Shown piece by piece: positions 1 through 8,145 of a stretch of 22,253 nucleotides of DNA. The stretch's first letter is position 1, and each line of letters opens with the position of its first letter. The notes under the pieces were generated by a model. That model worked only from the letters and a program-made list of their open reading frames with translations. It did no database searches and was not told the DNA's origin. The stretch covers positions 1-22,253 of the forward strand of contig JAYENB010000063.1 of the NCBI GenBank assembly GCA_034721855.1, given 5' to 3'. The position numbers and the translations under genes are program-made. This stretch comes from JAQIBY01 sp034721855 (GTDB lineage: Bacteria > Bacteroidota > Bacteroidia > Bacteroidales > ML635J-15).

Positions 1-1
1 G

Positions 2-3000
2 TCAGAATCTTTAAAAATTAAAAATGGTGGTGGTACTATCGTTTTTGATGTTACCGAAGCAGGAACATTCACAGCAGACGGTAATGGCAATATTGACGGC
101 AATCTTACACTTACAGGTACTTCACGGGATATTGATTTTGATGCTGGCGCAGGTAATATAACAAGCCCAACCGGTGTTGATATTTATATTGATGATGATA
201 ATAATGGTACTGGTTCAGAATTTTATGTAAAAACCGATAATGCAGGAGATGTAAATCTTTTTCGTGTTGACGAAGACGGCGATGCAACAGTTTACAGAAA
301 ATTTCTTTTAACTCCACAAGCTTCTCAACCAACTGGTAATAAAGGCGAATTTTATTCTGACAATACAACAAATATTCCTTATTACCACGATGGCACTGCA
401 TGGAGAGCCCTGCTTACAGATAATACACTGGGTGATTATGGTTGGGCATTAACTGGTAATACAGGAACCACTGCCGGCACAAACTTCCTTGGCACCACAG
501 ATGCCCAGGACATGGTTATAAAAACCAACAATACTGAATACATGCGTATTAATGGAGTAGCCGATGGTTATGAAGGCTTTGTGGGAATCAATAACAGTGC
601 CCCCATTCAGACTTTGGATGTAAAAGGAGATGTTCACATTGGAGGCAGCACCAGTGATTATGACGGACAATCTGAATTTATGAAAATCTGGGCACAAGGC
701 GGTCATTATTGGACATTGGGAGCAATCAACACAGGCACTCAGGCAACAACAGATTTGTTTATTGGCCATAATGATGACGGCACAGATGGCATATTTCATG
801 TTGAATACAATGGCAACATAGGTATAGGAACCACCACTCCGGCATCTAAACTAGAAGTGCAGGGAAATTCAACCCATTACCTGAGGGTATATGATGCAGG
901 GAATTCCCAAACCCTGGATGTTCTCCATCCAACTACTACTGACGGAGACTATGCCATACAGGGCACAGCGAATAATTCAGGTGTTTTCGGCATTCTTGGA
1001 TACAGAAGTGCCACTTATGGTGGGATCGGGGTTTACGGAAACACAGGCACTTCAGGCGATTACGCTGTACTTGGTAGGTATGACGGCAACAAATACGGAT
1101 ACCTGGGAAGTGCCACTTACGGTGCTTTTGCCACGAGTGACACCGATCACGGCGGTTATTTTACAAGCACGGAAGCATCCACTGATAATTATGGCGTATA
1201 TGGTGAATGTGCAACAACCGATTATTATGGCTACGGTGGATATTTCGTTGGAGGATACAGTGGAGTTTATGGGAAAGTCAGTCCCACAGGGAGTAATTCT
1301 TATTACGGCGTGTCTGGTTACGTTTCTGGAGGATCGGGTACCAACTATGGTGTAAGAGGTTCTGCTTCGGGGTCAGGAACTAATTACGGGGTGTATGGAC
1401 AGGCAAGTAGTGGAATTACAAATTGGGCAGGTTATTTTGTCGGTAACACAAAAACAACAGGCTATTTGCTGGTGGGTGATCCTGATGAACCATCTGGCGT
1501 AGCTCAAAATGATATAAACTTTTATCATATTGATTTTAGTTCAAATAAATACTGGTCTTACATCCTGTTAGTGTGTAATAATGCAGACGGAGGTTTGTGG
1601 AGTATTAGTACAGATCATATTAAATTTGATAATACTGGTACTACTGAACATTACAGGGCATTACATTCTCCTTATATCTGGTTACCAGGAGTTATAAATA
1701 CTGCCGACACAAGAGTTGAAATTAATCATGATTGTACACTAGAGAATGGCTATGATGGTGCATATCTTGAATGGGATTATAACAATGATGGAAACTATAC
1801 TAAAATTACTAGCTGGTCATCAAATGGTTATACTGCCGGAGTTAATGGTTGTGATCAGGCTTGTACTCAACCAAATACAGATGCTTGGACAGACGGATCT
1901 TTTACAGGACAACAAACATCCGTTTCAAACTCATTATCGAATGTCCCGGCAAGTAGTTGGGTCAGATTTCGTTTGGTTGGTATGGAAGATAATGCAACCG
2001 GAACAGGAGATTATAGAGCGTATGAATTTTGGGTAAAAGGAAATGATATTGATTTTGGCAGCAGTGGTTTTGAGCAGGGAGGTATTTATGCCGAAGGTCA
2101 TGTTTTTGCACAATCAAACGCTCAAATCGGTGATGTTGCTGAGTTTTTTCCAGTTCAAGGAACAAGCAAAGCCGGTGATTTAATTTCGATGGATAAAACA
2201 GGTTCAGAACTTACATATGTTACTTCAGAAAAGATGGACCCCTTGGTTATTGGAGTGCATTCATCATCTCCATCCGTATTAGTCAATAATCCTGAAAATG
2301 GAATACCGGTTGGTTTATCAGGCAGAATTCCAGTAAATGTTACCAATGAGAATGGTAATATCAAGCCGGGAGATTATCTGACATCTTCATCAAAACAAGG
2401 CTTTGCAATGAAAGCAACAGAAAATTGTTTTGTTGTTGGCAGGGCAATGGAAAAATTAAATACAGAAAATGGGAAAGTATTATGTATGATAAGTCCTGGT
2501 TGGTATAATTCCAATCCAAAATCAGAGGGCGTAATATCAGGTGATTATTCACTAATTCAAGGTCAAAAAACAGTTAAGGTTATTGACGAAAGAGTTCATG
2601 AAGGTTCTCGCGTTTTTGTTACCATGAGAGACGATCCGGGTTCATATTTCTGGGTGAAAACCGTCAAAAATGGTTATTTTGAAATTAGTGTTAAAAATGC
2701 TCCTCAAAAATCTGTACCTTTTGATTATCTTATAAATAATGCTTCTACAGTGAAAGAAATTGAAAAAACAATCAATGAAGAATTAATTACTAAGAAAGCA
2801 GATAAAAAGATAAAAGATGGAAACAATAATGAAGCTTGTGAAGATTGTGAACGCGAAATGATTTATATTGGACCTAATAAGGACAACATTGATATGTCCC
2901 ACATTGCCATTTCTTCAAATCCTCCTTCCCCTCCGCCAGATATCAATAAGGCATGGACATGGGATCCGGTAAATGGATTTAAAGAATTGGATGTTGATAT

Positions 3001-3139
3001 TAATAAAATGATTGACAAGAAACTAGAAAAAAACAACAGCCAAAAGAATGAAACCGGAAAGGTAAATGATGATAAACGGGAAACAAAGCTGGAAAAGAGG
3101 CAAGGAGTTAAACATGAAAATACAAAAGATGTGCATTAG
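2..3139 (+). CDS. Long fibre-like surface repeat protein, 5' end outside window
   Basis: The frame is open from base 2 to the TAG at 3137-3139 with no stop, so the ATG at 512 is an internal Met and the true start lies upstream of the window. The visible 1045 residues fall into zones. The first ~170 have glycine/asparagine/aspartate-rich repeats and a WALTGN...NFLGTTDAQD motif that I associate with Bacteroidota fibre-like proteins. Next (about 840-1500) come many short Y-G-x-Y/x-G repeats of the kind found in trimeric phage-tail or adhesin fibres. About 1500-2040 resembles a MAM/jelly-roll beta-sandwich. About 2100-2520 has the GDVAEFFPV...GIPVGLSGRIPV...KPGDYLTSS pattern common near the end of such fibres. 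The tail is Lys/Glu/Asn-rich with one CEDC pair. No T9SS sorting domain or S74 chaperone domain is seen. Role is inferred: an extracellular fibre or adhesin. Confidence 0.75.
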   Translation, partial: SESLKIKNGGGTIVFDVTEAGTFTADGNGNIDGNLTLTGTSRDIDFDAGAGNITSPTGVDIYIDDDNNGTGSEFYVKTDNAGDVNLFRVDEDGDATVYRKFLLTPQASQPTGNKGEFYSDNTTNIPYYHDGTAWRALLTDNTLGDYGWALTGNTGTTAGTNFLGTTDAQDMVIKTNNTEYMRINGVADGYEGFVGINNSAPIQTLDVKGDVHIGGSTSDYDGQSEFMKIWAQGGHYWTLGAINTGTQATTDLFIGHNDDGTDGIFHVEYNGNIGIGTTTPASKLEVQGNSTHYLRVYDAGNSQTLDVLHPTTTDGDYAIQGTANNSGVFGILGYRSATYGGIGVYGNTGTSGDYAVLGRYDGNKYGYLGSATYGAFATSDTDHGGYFTSTEASTDNYGVYGECATTDYYGYGGYFVGGYSGVYGKVSPTGSNSYYGVSGYVSGGSGTNYGVRGSASGSGTNYGVYGQASSGITNWAGYFVGNTKTTGYLLVGDPDEPSGVAQNDINFYHIDFSSNKYWSYILLVCNNADGGLWSISTDHIKFDNTGTTEHYRALHSPYIWLPGVINTADTRVEINHDCTLENGYDGAYLEWDYNNDGNYTKITSWSSNGYTAGVNGCDQACTQPNTDAWTDGSFTGQQTSVSNSLSNVPASSWVRFRLVGMEDNATGTGDYRAYEFWVKGNDIDFGSSGFEQGGIYAEGHVFAQSNAQIGDVAEFFPVQGTSKAGDLISMDKTGSELTYVTSEKMDPLVIGVHSSSPSVLVNNPENGIPVGLSGRIPVNVTNENGNIKPGDYLTSSSKQGFAMKATENCFVVGRAMEKLNTENGKVLCMISPGWYNSNPKSEGVISGDYSLIQGQKTVKVIDERVHEGSRVFVTMRDDPGSYFWVKTVKNGYFEISVKNAPQKSVPFDYLINNASTVKEIEKTINEELITKKADKKIKDGNNNEACEDCEREMIYIGPNKDNIDMSHIAISSNPPSPPPDINKAWTWDPVNGFKELDVDINKMIDKKLEKNNSQKNETGKVNDDKRETKLEKRQGVKHENTKDVH

Positions 3140-3199
3140 CCCTGAACCACGCTTCTTATTCCCCATCAATTGTACCCTCACAAAAAAATCCCTGAATAT

Positions 3200-3230
3200 T
3201 TTGTAAGCTTAAATTCTGTTTTTACCTTTG
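3200..3230 (+). promoter_or_regulatory. Bacteroidota-type promoter of the B12 locus
   Basis: TTTG at 3200-3203 and TACCTTTG at 3223-3230 are separated by 19 bases. This matches the known Bacteroidota sigma-ABfr signals (-33 TTTG, -7 TAnnTTTG). Transcription would start around 3236, exactly at the 5' edge of the cobalamin riboswitch. Confidence 0.7.
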
Positions 3231-3237
3231 CCTTGTC

Positions 3238-3443
3238 TTTGGTTTCCATATACCGGATATTCCGGTACGGATGAAAAGGGAATGCCGTGAGAATCGGCAA
3301 CAGTACCCGCTGCTGTAATCTCCAAAGATGTTTTGCGTCCCTCGCCACTGTCCACTCGACGGACGGGAAGGCTGCAAAACATGGAGTAAGTCAGAAGACC
3401 TGCCAGGACTAATGTTTTATCACGGCTTTCGGGTGAAAAGCTG
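3238..3443 (+). ncRNA. Cobalamin (B12) riboswitch
   Basis: The conserved core is present in order: GGTTTCC at 3241, the AAAAGGGAA box at 3273-3281, a CCGTGAGAATCGG-type stem, CAGTACCCGCTGCTGTAA at 3301-3318 (B12-box region), GCCACTGTCC at 3343-3352, GGGAAGGC at 3365-3372, and AGTCAGAAGACCTGCC at 3389-3404, which closes the core with the 5' GGT. A further hairpin with a CTTTCGGGTGAAAAG core follows at about 3424-3442. It lies 97 bp before the DUF4465 gene and should repress the locus when adenosyl- or other cobalamin is plentiful. The class and effector preference are not determined from sequence here. Confidence 0.93.
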
Positions 3444-3539
3444 TAAACGTCCTGATTGTAACTCTGCACAAAACGGATAACACTTTCCGCCCTAAAGTCA
3501 ACAAATTAAATTATTGTTGAACTTTAAAAATTATTAATT

Positions 3540-4511
3540 ATGATGAAAAAAATTAGTATTGCTTTTGCAAGTTTTGCACTTGCAGGTTGCTTCTTTGTGT
3601 CCGGGACTATGGCACAAAACACAGCCGGTTTCGAAAACCTTAATCTGGAAAATGAAAGTTATTACGATGGTGGCCAGGATTACAGCGGTTCAGGAGAAAC
3701 TGAATCATTCTACTACGCTTCCGGCGGCGTAAATTTTACCGTCAATTTCACAGACTGGGGCGGTGGAATGACCAGCTACAGCGGCATGGCCTACAGCAAC
3801 GAGACAGACCTGTCAACCGCTGACAACTCAAATTACTCTGCTTATGCCACCCCGGCAGGCGGAGCCAATGGATCGGCCAATTACGGGGTATTTTACCCTT
3901 CATACACAGGGGGAGATTCCATTTTCTTTGATGACCCGGTAAACATTGAACATGCTTGGTTTACCAACCACGTCTGGACTTACCACTACATCAATGGCAG
4001 CGATGGCATAGGCGAAGGTGAATTTCAAGCCGGCGACTCCATGGTTTTAAATATCATTGCTTACGATGAAAGCGATCAAATTACAGGCGATGTGGAAATT
4101 GACCTGGCCGATTTTACGGGAAGTAACACATACATCATGGACAACTGGACAGAAGTTGACCTGTCATCACTGGAAAATGTAAAATATCTGAAATTTGAAA
4201 TCAACTCAAGCGATGACTTGGCTCCAACCTATTTTTGCATTGATGATTTGACTTACACAAATCTGTCAGCTAATCCGAAAGTCGAAAAAGAACAAGTAAA
4301 TGTGTATCCCGTACCCTTCAATGATAAAATCCATATTGACGGGGCAGGCAATGCACACTACAAACTGTATGATGCATGCGGAAAATTAAACCGCAGCGGT
4401 GCGTTAAATTCTGGTCATGAAAGCCTCTATGCAGAAGATTTGCCGACAGGGATGTACTTTATCCATATTGATACCGGAGAAAAACGCATTATCAGGAAAA
4501 TGATTAAATAG
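3540..4511 (+). CDS. DUF4465 surface protein with T9SS sorting tail (B12 locus)
   Basis: This 323-residue protein starts with a signal peptide ending TMA-Q at about residue 25. Residues ~31-240 match the DUF4465 pattern: FENLNL, WGG..YSGMAYSN, NYGVFY, a GD-rich centre and the closing SSDDLAPTYFCIDDLTY. Residues ~245-323 form a T9SS type A C-terminal domain (VYPVP..D.I, LYD..G, LPTGMYFI, ending IIRKMIK). The protein should therefore be secreted and anchored at or released from the surface. DUF4465 genes often sit behind B12 riboswitches in Bacteroidota, and to my memory the Bacteroides B12-binding BtuH lipoproteins are related; I cannot confirm that here. Oddly, residues 14-17 (LAGC) form a perfect lipobox inside the signal peptide. 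The start is the first of two ATGs, after an A/T-rich leader. It is the first gene after the riboswitch and is followed by a terminator. Confidence 0.85.
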   Translation: MMKKISIAFASFALAGCFFVSGTMAQNTAGFENLNLENESYYDGGQDYSGSGETESFYYASGGVNFTVNFTDWGGGMTSYSGMAYSNETDLSTADNSNYSAYATPAGGANGSANYGVFYPSYTGGDSIFFDDPVNIEHAWFTNHVWTYHYINGSDGIGEGEFQAGDSMVLNIIAYDESDQITGDVEIDLADFTGSNTYIMDNWTEVDLSSLENVKYLKFEINSSDDLAPTYFCIDDLTYTNLSANPKVEKEQVNVYPVPFNDKIHIDGAGNAHYKLYDACGKLNRSGALNSGHESLYAEDLPTGMYFIHIDTGEKRIIRKMIK

Positions 4512-4517
4512 TGTATT

Positions 4518-4560
4518 CAGGGGATGTGTTTATGCAGAGGAATATGTCCCCTGTTTTTTT
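4518..4560 (+). terminator. Rho-independent terminator after the DUF4465 gene
   Basis: CAGGGGA (4518-4524) pairs with TCCCCTG (4547-4553) and is followed at once by seven T residues. It lies 6 bp after the stop codon. The genes downstream must either depend on read-through from the riboswitch transcript or have their own promoter; I see no clear TAnnTTTG element between 4560 and 4709. Confidence 0.75.
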
Positions 4561-4647
4561 ACTTGACACAAGGTAACATAAAGACTTAAATATCAACAAC
4601 ATAATAAAATTTAAATAAATGAAAATATGAAGATTAATAATAATAAA

Positions 4648-4686
4648 AGGGCTAAAGCCCTAATTACCCCGCCCTTCAGGGCGGGG
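4648..4686 (+). repeat. Double-hairpin palindromic repeat at the start of the next gene
   Basis: Two hairpins lie back to back: AGGGCT-AA-AGCCCT (4648-4661) and CCCCGCCCT-TC-AGGGCGGGG (4667-4686). The GC-rich pair stands out from the A/T-rich leader. The shape resembles REP-like elements that are dispersed by Y1 (RAYT) transposases in Bacteroidota; no such transposase is in the window. It ends 22 bp before the TTG at 4709. Confidence 0.7.
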
Positions 4687-4708
4687 TGTAAGGAGCATTA
4701 AAAACCAT

Positions 4709-5653
4709 TTGATTACAATTACAATGATACTATTTCTGTTCGGCGGTAGCTTGGCGGCGCAAAACACAAGCATCCCGGTTGATGATCCCGACATTAAATC
4801 CTGGTCCACACAGTGCACCGTGCATCGCGGACCTACAGACATCAGTAACCCGGATTCCCCTGATGCAGATTATGGTACTGCAGAAAATGCCACCGGAGCA
4901 GCCGACGGGCAACTAATCAGCCTCGGTGATAAAGGATACGCCATATTGGACTTTACCGATGGCATTTCTGATGGCACAGGGATTGATTTTGCCATATTTT
5001 CCAATGCTTTTTACTCCCCTGCCAATCAGGACAGCCTCGTGTTTGCCGAGCTTGCCTTTGTGGAAGTCAGTTCAGATGGTGAGAATTTTGTCCGCTTTCC
5101 GGCCATATCACAGATTCCGGTAAATGAACAAATTGGCACTTATGGCACATTGAACATCAATCATGTGTATAACCTTGCCGGGGCACATCCCATCAACACA
5201 GGCTGTGGTTTTGATTTGAGCGAACTCGAAGATTCTGCCGCATTGGACATTTCAAACATCACCCATGTAAAAATCGTTGACGCCTGTGGCAACATTGATA
5301 CAGAGTATGCCAGTTATGATGCTGAAGGTAACATTATAAACGACCCCTGGCCCACTGAATTCAGTTCCTGCGGGTTTGACCTTGATGCTGTGGCCGTGCT
5401 TAATACCAGTACCAATGTCACACAACACCAAAACAATGCTTTACATTTTTATCCCAACCCGGTGAAAAACTACATGCACGTTAGTGACATCCCCGATAAT
5501 GCAAAATATACGATTTATGATGCCAGTGCCTGTATTGTGACAAAAAGCCACATCTCAAACAACAAAATCAATGTATCAAATCTGGCACCGGGATTGTACA
5601 TCATACAAATTACAACCAGAGAGAAGATGTTAACAGCAACATTCATAAAATGA
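4709..5653 (+). CDS. T9SS-secreted surface protein of the B12 locus
   Basis: About 314 residues. The hydrophobic start (LITITMILFLFGGSLAAQ) is a signal peptide cut after LAA. The body has the pattern YGTAENATGAADGQLISLG, then GYAILDF, DFAIFSNAFY, AFVEVSSDGENF and CGFDLDAVAVLN, shared in my recollection with 'cell surface proteins' found in Bacteroidota B12 operons; exact function is unknown. Residues ~240-314 are a T9SS type A sorting domain (FYPNP, TIYDAS, NVSNLAPGLYIIQI, FIK). The start is uncertain: TTG at 4709 lies 13 bp after AGGAG (4691-4695), the first ATG is 4724 and gives a very short, uncharged signal peptide, and ATT at 4697 would restore a basic start (MKNHLI). The stop overlaps the btuB start (ATGATGA at 5650), so the two are translationally coupled. 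Confidence 0.8.
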   Translation: MITITMILFLFGGSLAAQNTSIPVDDPDIKSWSTQCTVHRGPTDISNPDSPDADYGTAENATGAADGQLISLGDKGYAILDFTDGISDGTGIDFAIFSNAFYSPANQDSLVFAELAFVEVSSDGENFVRFPAISQIPVNEQIGTYGTLNINHVYNLAGAHPINTGCGFDLSELEDSAALDISNITHVKIVDACGNIDTEYASYDAEGNIINDPWPTEFSSCGFDLDAVAVLNTSTNVTQHQNNALHFYPNPVKNYMHVSDIPDNAKYTIYDASACIVTKSHISNNKINVSNLAPGLYIIQITTREKMLTATFIK

Positions 5654-7605
5654 TGAAGCGGGCATTTCCATATTTCTTGTTTTTGCTGTCCTGTACCGGG
5701 ATAATGGCTCAGGAAATATTCCCAGATACAGTTAAATTAAAGCCTGTTACCATCCGTGCCGAATCGAAGCTGAAAAACATGGGCATGCTAACCCACAAAC
5801 TTGACACACTTCAATTAGACAATACATCAAAAACAGACCTGTCTGAAATGCTGCGTGACAATACAGCCGTATTCATAAAACAAACCGTGCAGGGCAGCAC
5901 AGCCGGGTTGTCATTGCGCGGTACCAACAGCACACATACACGGGTCGTGTGGAACAAAATACCATTGAATTCCCCCATGCACGGGAGCACAGACATATCC
6001 AAACTGCCGTTTTCTTTTACAGATGAAGTTTCGATTCTGTATTCCGCTGCTTCAATATCCCACAGCGATGGCGCACTCGGAGGAAGTTTGTATTTACAAA
6101 ACAAACCAGAATGGAACAAAGGCATCAGGATATACTATATTGGTTCAGCAGGCAGTTTCCGGTCACACAGTAATTTTCTGAAACTTAACTTTTCAAATCA
6201 AAAATTAAGTAGCTCCACTCACTTTTACCATGCCGGTGCCAAAAACAATTTTACCTATCAAAATAACAGTATCATTGATGGCGGAGAGATGCAAAGGGAA
6301 AATGCGGATTTCAGAAATACCGGTATAATGCAATCACTTGCCTGGCGGCCGGCAGATAAACATTTCATCAAGATGCATGCCTGGGCGCAAACGGGCGAAC
6401 GTGGTGTTCCCGGCCTAATCACCAATGAAAGCGGATCCCGGAATCACATCAGTCGGCAACAAGACAAATCATTGCGCGGGATAATCAACTATACACGGCA
6501 AAGCAACACATCAAAACTGGAAGCATGGTCAGCCTTTAACCTGGAGAACAACCATTTTACCACAGAAAATTACATCAGCGGTCTGGGACAATACCGCAGC
6601 ATCGATTCCCGCTCGGCTTTTGTTTCTTTTTACCAGGGCATCAGTTCCCGCTTCAATATCAATGATAAACACAGGCTTGAAGCAAGCATAAGGCATCACC
6701 TTAACAAAGCCACGGCAGAAGAGACCATTATGGAAAATATATATGAAGCTCATCGCCGGGATATTTTCATCAGTGCAGAATATGAACATAGTTTTAATCC
6801 AAACACATGGCTGGTTTTGTTAGTAAAAGAAGACATCATTGATAATCAGGCCTATACGCCAAATTTTGCCACCACTTTTTCCAAAAAGATCAAAGAAAAA
6901 CTGAACCTGATGCTTGGTGTTTCCAAAAACACACATCATCCGTCCCTCAATGATCTGTATTTTATTCCGGGCGGCAACCCTGAGCTAAAACCTGAAAGCG
7001 CTGTAACAACCGATGCAGGCGTTGAATTTTCCATTGCCAATGGCATACGATTAGACAATACAATCAATATGTATTACAGACAGATCAGCGATTACATCCT
7101 CTGGCGTCCTGGTCCCCAGGGATATTGGCAGGCTGAAAATATTCCCGGTGTGGAATCAGCAGGGCTGGAATACAACCTCAATGTCAGGAAAAAACTCCGG
7201 CAATTTACCATAGCAGCTCATCTGTCATACGCACTCAACCGGTCTGTTAACAAAACATCCGGGGAATATACACTTTTTGACAAAGGGGGACAATTGCCTT
7301 ACATCCCAATCCACACAACCAACATCAGCCCAATTGTTCTATGGCGAAGCTGGCAGCTTAAATACCAGTGGAATTTTTACAGTGAACGGTTTACCACCAG
7401 CAGCAATTCGCCCAATGTATTGTATGCCATGTACCCTTATTTCATGAACGACCTGCACCTCAGCAAATCATTCGCTTTAAAAAACAGCAGCATCAACCTT
7501 ACATTCAGCATATACAATTTATTTGATGAATCTTACCGTTCTGTCCTGTGGCAACCTATGCCCGGTATAAATTTCAGAGCCGGTGTTCAATTTCAATTCA
7601 GATAA
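5650..7605 (+). CDS. btuB: BtuB-like TonB-dependent outer-membrane corrinoid receptor
   Basis: The 651-residue protein has a signal peptide (cut near IMA-Q, residue ~21) and a TonB-box-like DTVKLKPVTIRAES segment. A plug domain spans about residues 40-155 and includes SLRGTNSTHTRVVWNKIPL and the GGSLYL plug end. The remainder is a beta-barrel rich in alternating aromatic strands and ends in FRAGVQFQFR. The size fits BtuB (about 600 residues) rather than the ~1000-residue SusC class. Together with the upstream riboswitch this supports TonB-driven cobalamin uptake across the outer membrane. It overlaps the preceding gene by 4 bp. A second in-frame ATG follows immediately at 5653. Substrate assignment rests on context; a general TonB receptor is the alternative. 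Confidence 0.85.
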   Translation: MMKRAFPYFLFLLSCTGIMAQEIFPDTVKLKPVTIRAESKLKNMGMLTHKLDTLQLDNTSKTDLSEMLRDNTAVFIKQTVQGSTAGLSLRGTNSTHTRVVWNKIPLNSPMHGSTDISKLPFSFTDEVSILYSAASISHSDGALGGSLYLQNKPEWNKGIRIYYIGSAGSFRSHSNFLKLNFSNQKLSSSTHFYHAGAKNNFTYQNNSIIDGGEMQRENADFRNTGIMQSLAWRPADKHFIKMHAWAQTGERGVPGLITNESGSRNHISRQQDKSLRGIINYTRQSNTSKLEAWSAFNLENNHFTTENYISGLGQYRSIDSRSAFVSFYQGISSRFNINDKHRLEASIRHHLNKATAEETIMENIYEAHRRDIFISAEYEHSFNPNTWLVLLVKEDIIDNQAYTPNFATTFSKKIKEKLNLMLGVSKNTHHPSLNDLYFIPGGNPELKPESAVTTDAGVEFSIANGIRLDNTINMYYRQISDYILWRPGPQGYWQAENIPGVESAGLEYNLNVRKKLRQFTIAAHLSYALNRSVNKTSGEYTLFDKGGQLPYIPIHTTNISPIVLWRSWQLKYQWNFYSERFTTSSNSPNVLYAMYPYFMNDLHLSKSFALKNSSINLTFSIYNLFDESYRSVLWQPMPGINFRAGVQFQFR

Positions 7606-7686
7606 CTACACAGCCGCAAACATTTTTTGCCGCGAAGACGCTGAGACGCTAAGAAATGAAAACAAAAGATGAATTAAATCGCTTAC

Positions 7687-7755
7687 CATGATAGCATGAT
7701 AACACGATAGCACGATGGGGAGATGGCACGAAAGAACGATAGAGAGATGGGATGG
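7687..7755 (+). repeat. 8-base degenerate tandem repeat, block A
   Basis: The stretch divides cleanly into 8-base units such as CATGATAG, CACGATAG, CACGATGG, GGAGATGG, CACGAAAG, AACGATAG and AGAGATGG, consensus near CACGATRG. Three further blocks of the same family occur in other gaps of this window. It lies in the btuB-btuG gap, after a GACGCTGAGACGCTAAG stretch at 7638-7654 that resembles another common Bacteroidota intergenic repeat. Confidence 0.75.
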
Positions 7756-7770
7756 TTTTTGGGTTTATTT

Positions 7771-8010
7771 GGGCGTGCCCCTTAATTGTTTTTATCCCTT
7801 CTACCCACCTTTTCTAAAGTTTCAAACTTTAGAAAAGGTCTCTTGGATTAGAATAGATAAAAAACAAATAAGGGTCGGTCTTCGGCTATTAGCTGCTTTG
7901 CTTCGCCTTCAGCCTGTTATACTGTGGACAGGAGCTTCCGCTGGTCGCTCTGCCACAGCAACAGGCTGTAAGGCTCATCTTCAGCAGGCTAACCGCCTGC
8001 GCCCTCACGC
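7771..8010 (+). repeat. Structured intergenic repeat (GGGCGTGCCCC...CCCTCACGC)
   Basis: The ends can pair (GCGTG at 7773-7777 with CACGC at 8006-8010). A second nested pairing is possible between CCCTTA (7778-7783) and TAAGGG at about 7869-7874, which is followed by TCGGTCTTCGGC. I recall the layout GGGCGT-CCC...GGGTCGG-TTCGGCT...CCCTCACGC as widespread in Bacteroidota intergenic regions. It is GC-rich with internal palindromes (AGCAGGCTAACCGCCTGC). It contains no plausible gene. It sits between btuB and btuG. Confidence 0.55.
7807..7839 (+). repeat. Perfect 33-base palindrome
   Basis: Two perfect 16-base arms (ACCTTTTCTAAAGTTT and its reverse complement) flank a single central C at 7823. 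The element is inside the larger structured repeat. There is no T-run after it, so it is not an ordinary terminator, although it could still stall or process transcripts. Confidence 0.85.
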
Positions 8011-8025
8011 GGGGAGAGGAGATTG

Positions 8026-8121
8026 AGTGATAGTGAGAGGGTGTGATGGGACGATAGCACGATTGCACGATAGAGAGAAGAAACGAAAGCACGATAGGGC
8101 GATGGGGTGATGGAAGGATAT
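8026..8121 (+). repeat. 8-base degenerate tandem repeat, block B
   Basis: Consecutive 8-base units read AGTGATAG, TGAGAGGG, TGTGATGG, GACGATAG, CACGATTG, CACGATAG, AGAGAAGA, AACGAAAG, CACGATAG, GGCGATGG, GGTGATGG. The phase and consensus are those of block A. The block ends about 25 bp before the btuG-like start, so it forms most of that gene's leader. Confidence 0.75.
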
Positions 8122-8145
8122 AATAATAAATAAATAACATAAGAT

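Noticed and set aside
512..514. ATG 512 as the start of the fibre protein
   Set aside because: The same frame is open to base 2 with in-family repeat sequence, so this Met is internal.
3209..3469. Open frame antisense to the riboswitch
   Set aside because: It overlaps the conserved cobalamin aptamer, which explains all of the sequence signal.
4627..4701. 24-codon ORF upstream of the second T9SS gene
   Set aside because: It is mostly made of the palindromic repeat and has no protein-like features; treated as a possible relic of the old start instead.
7715..8026. 103-codon open frame between btuB and btuG (and antisense frames in the same place)
   Set aside because: It lies wholly within 8-base and structured repeats, has no leader and no domain; the open frame comes from repeat composition.
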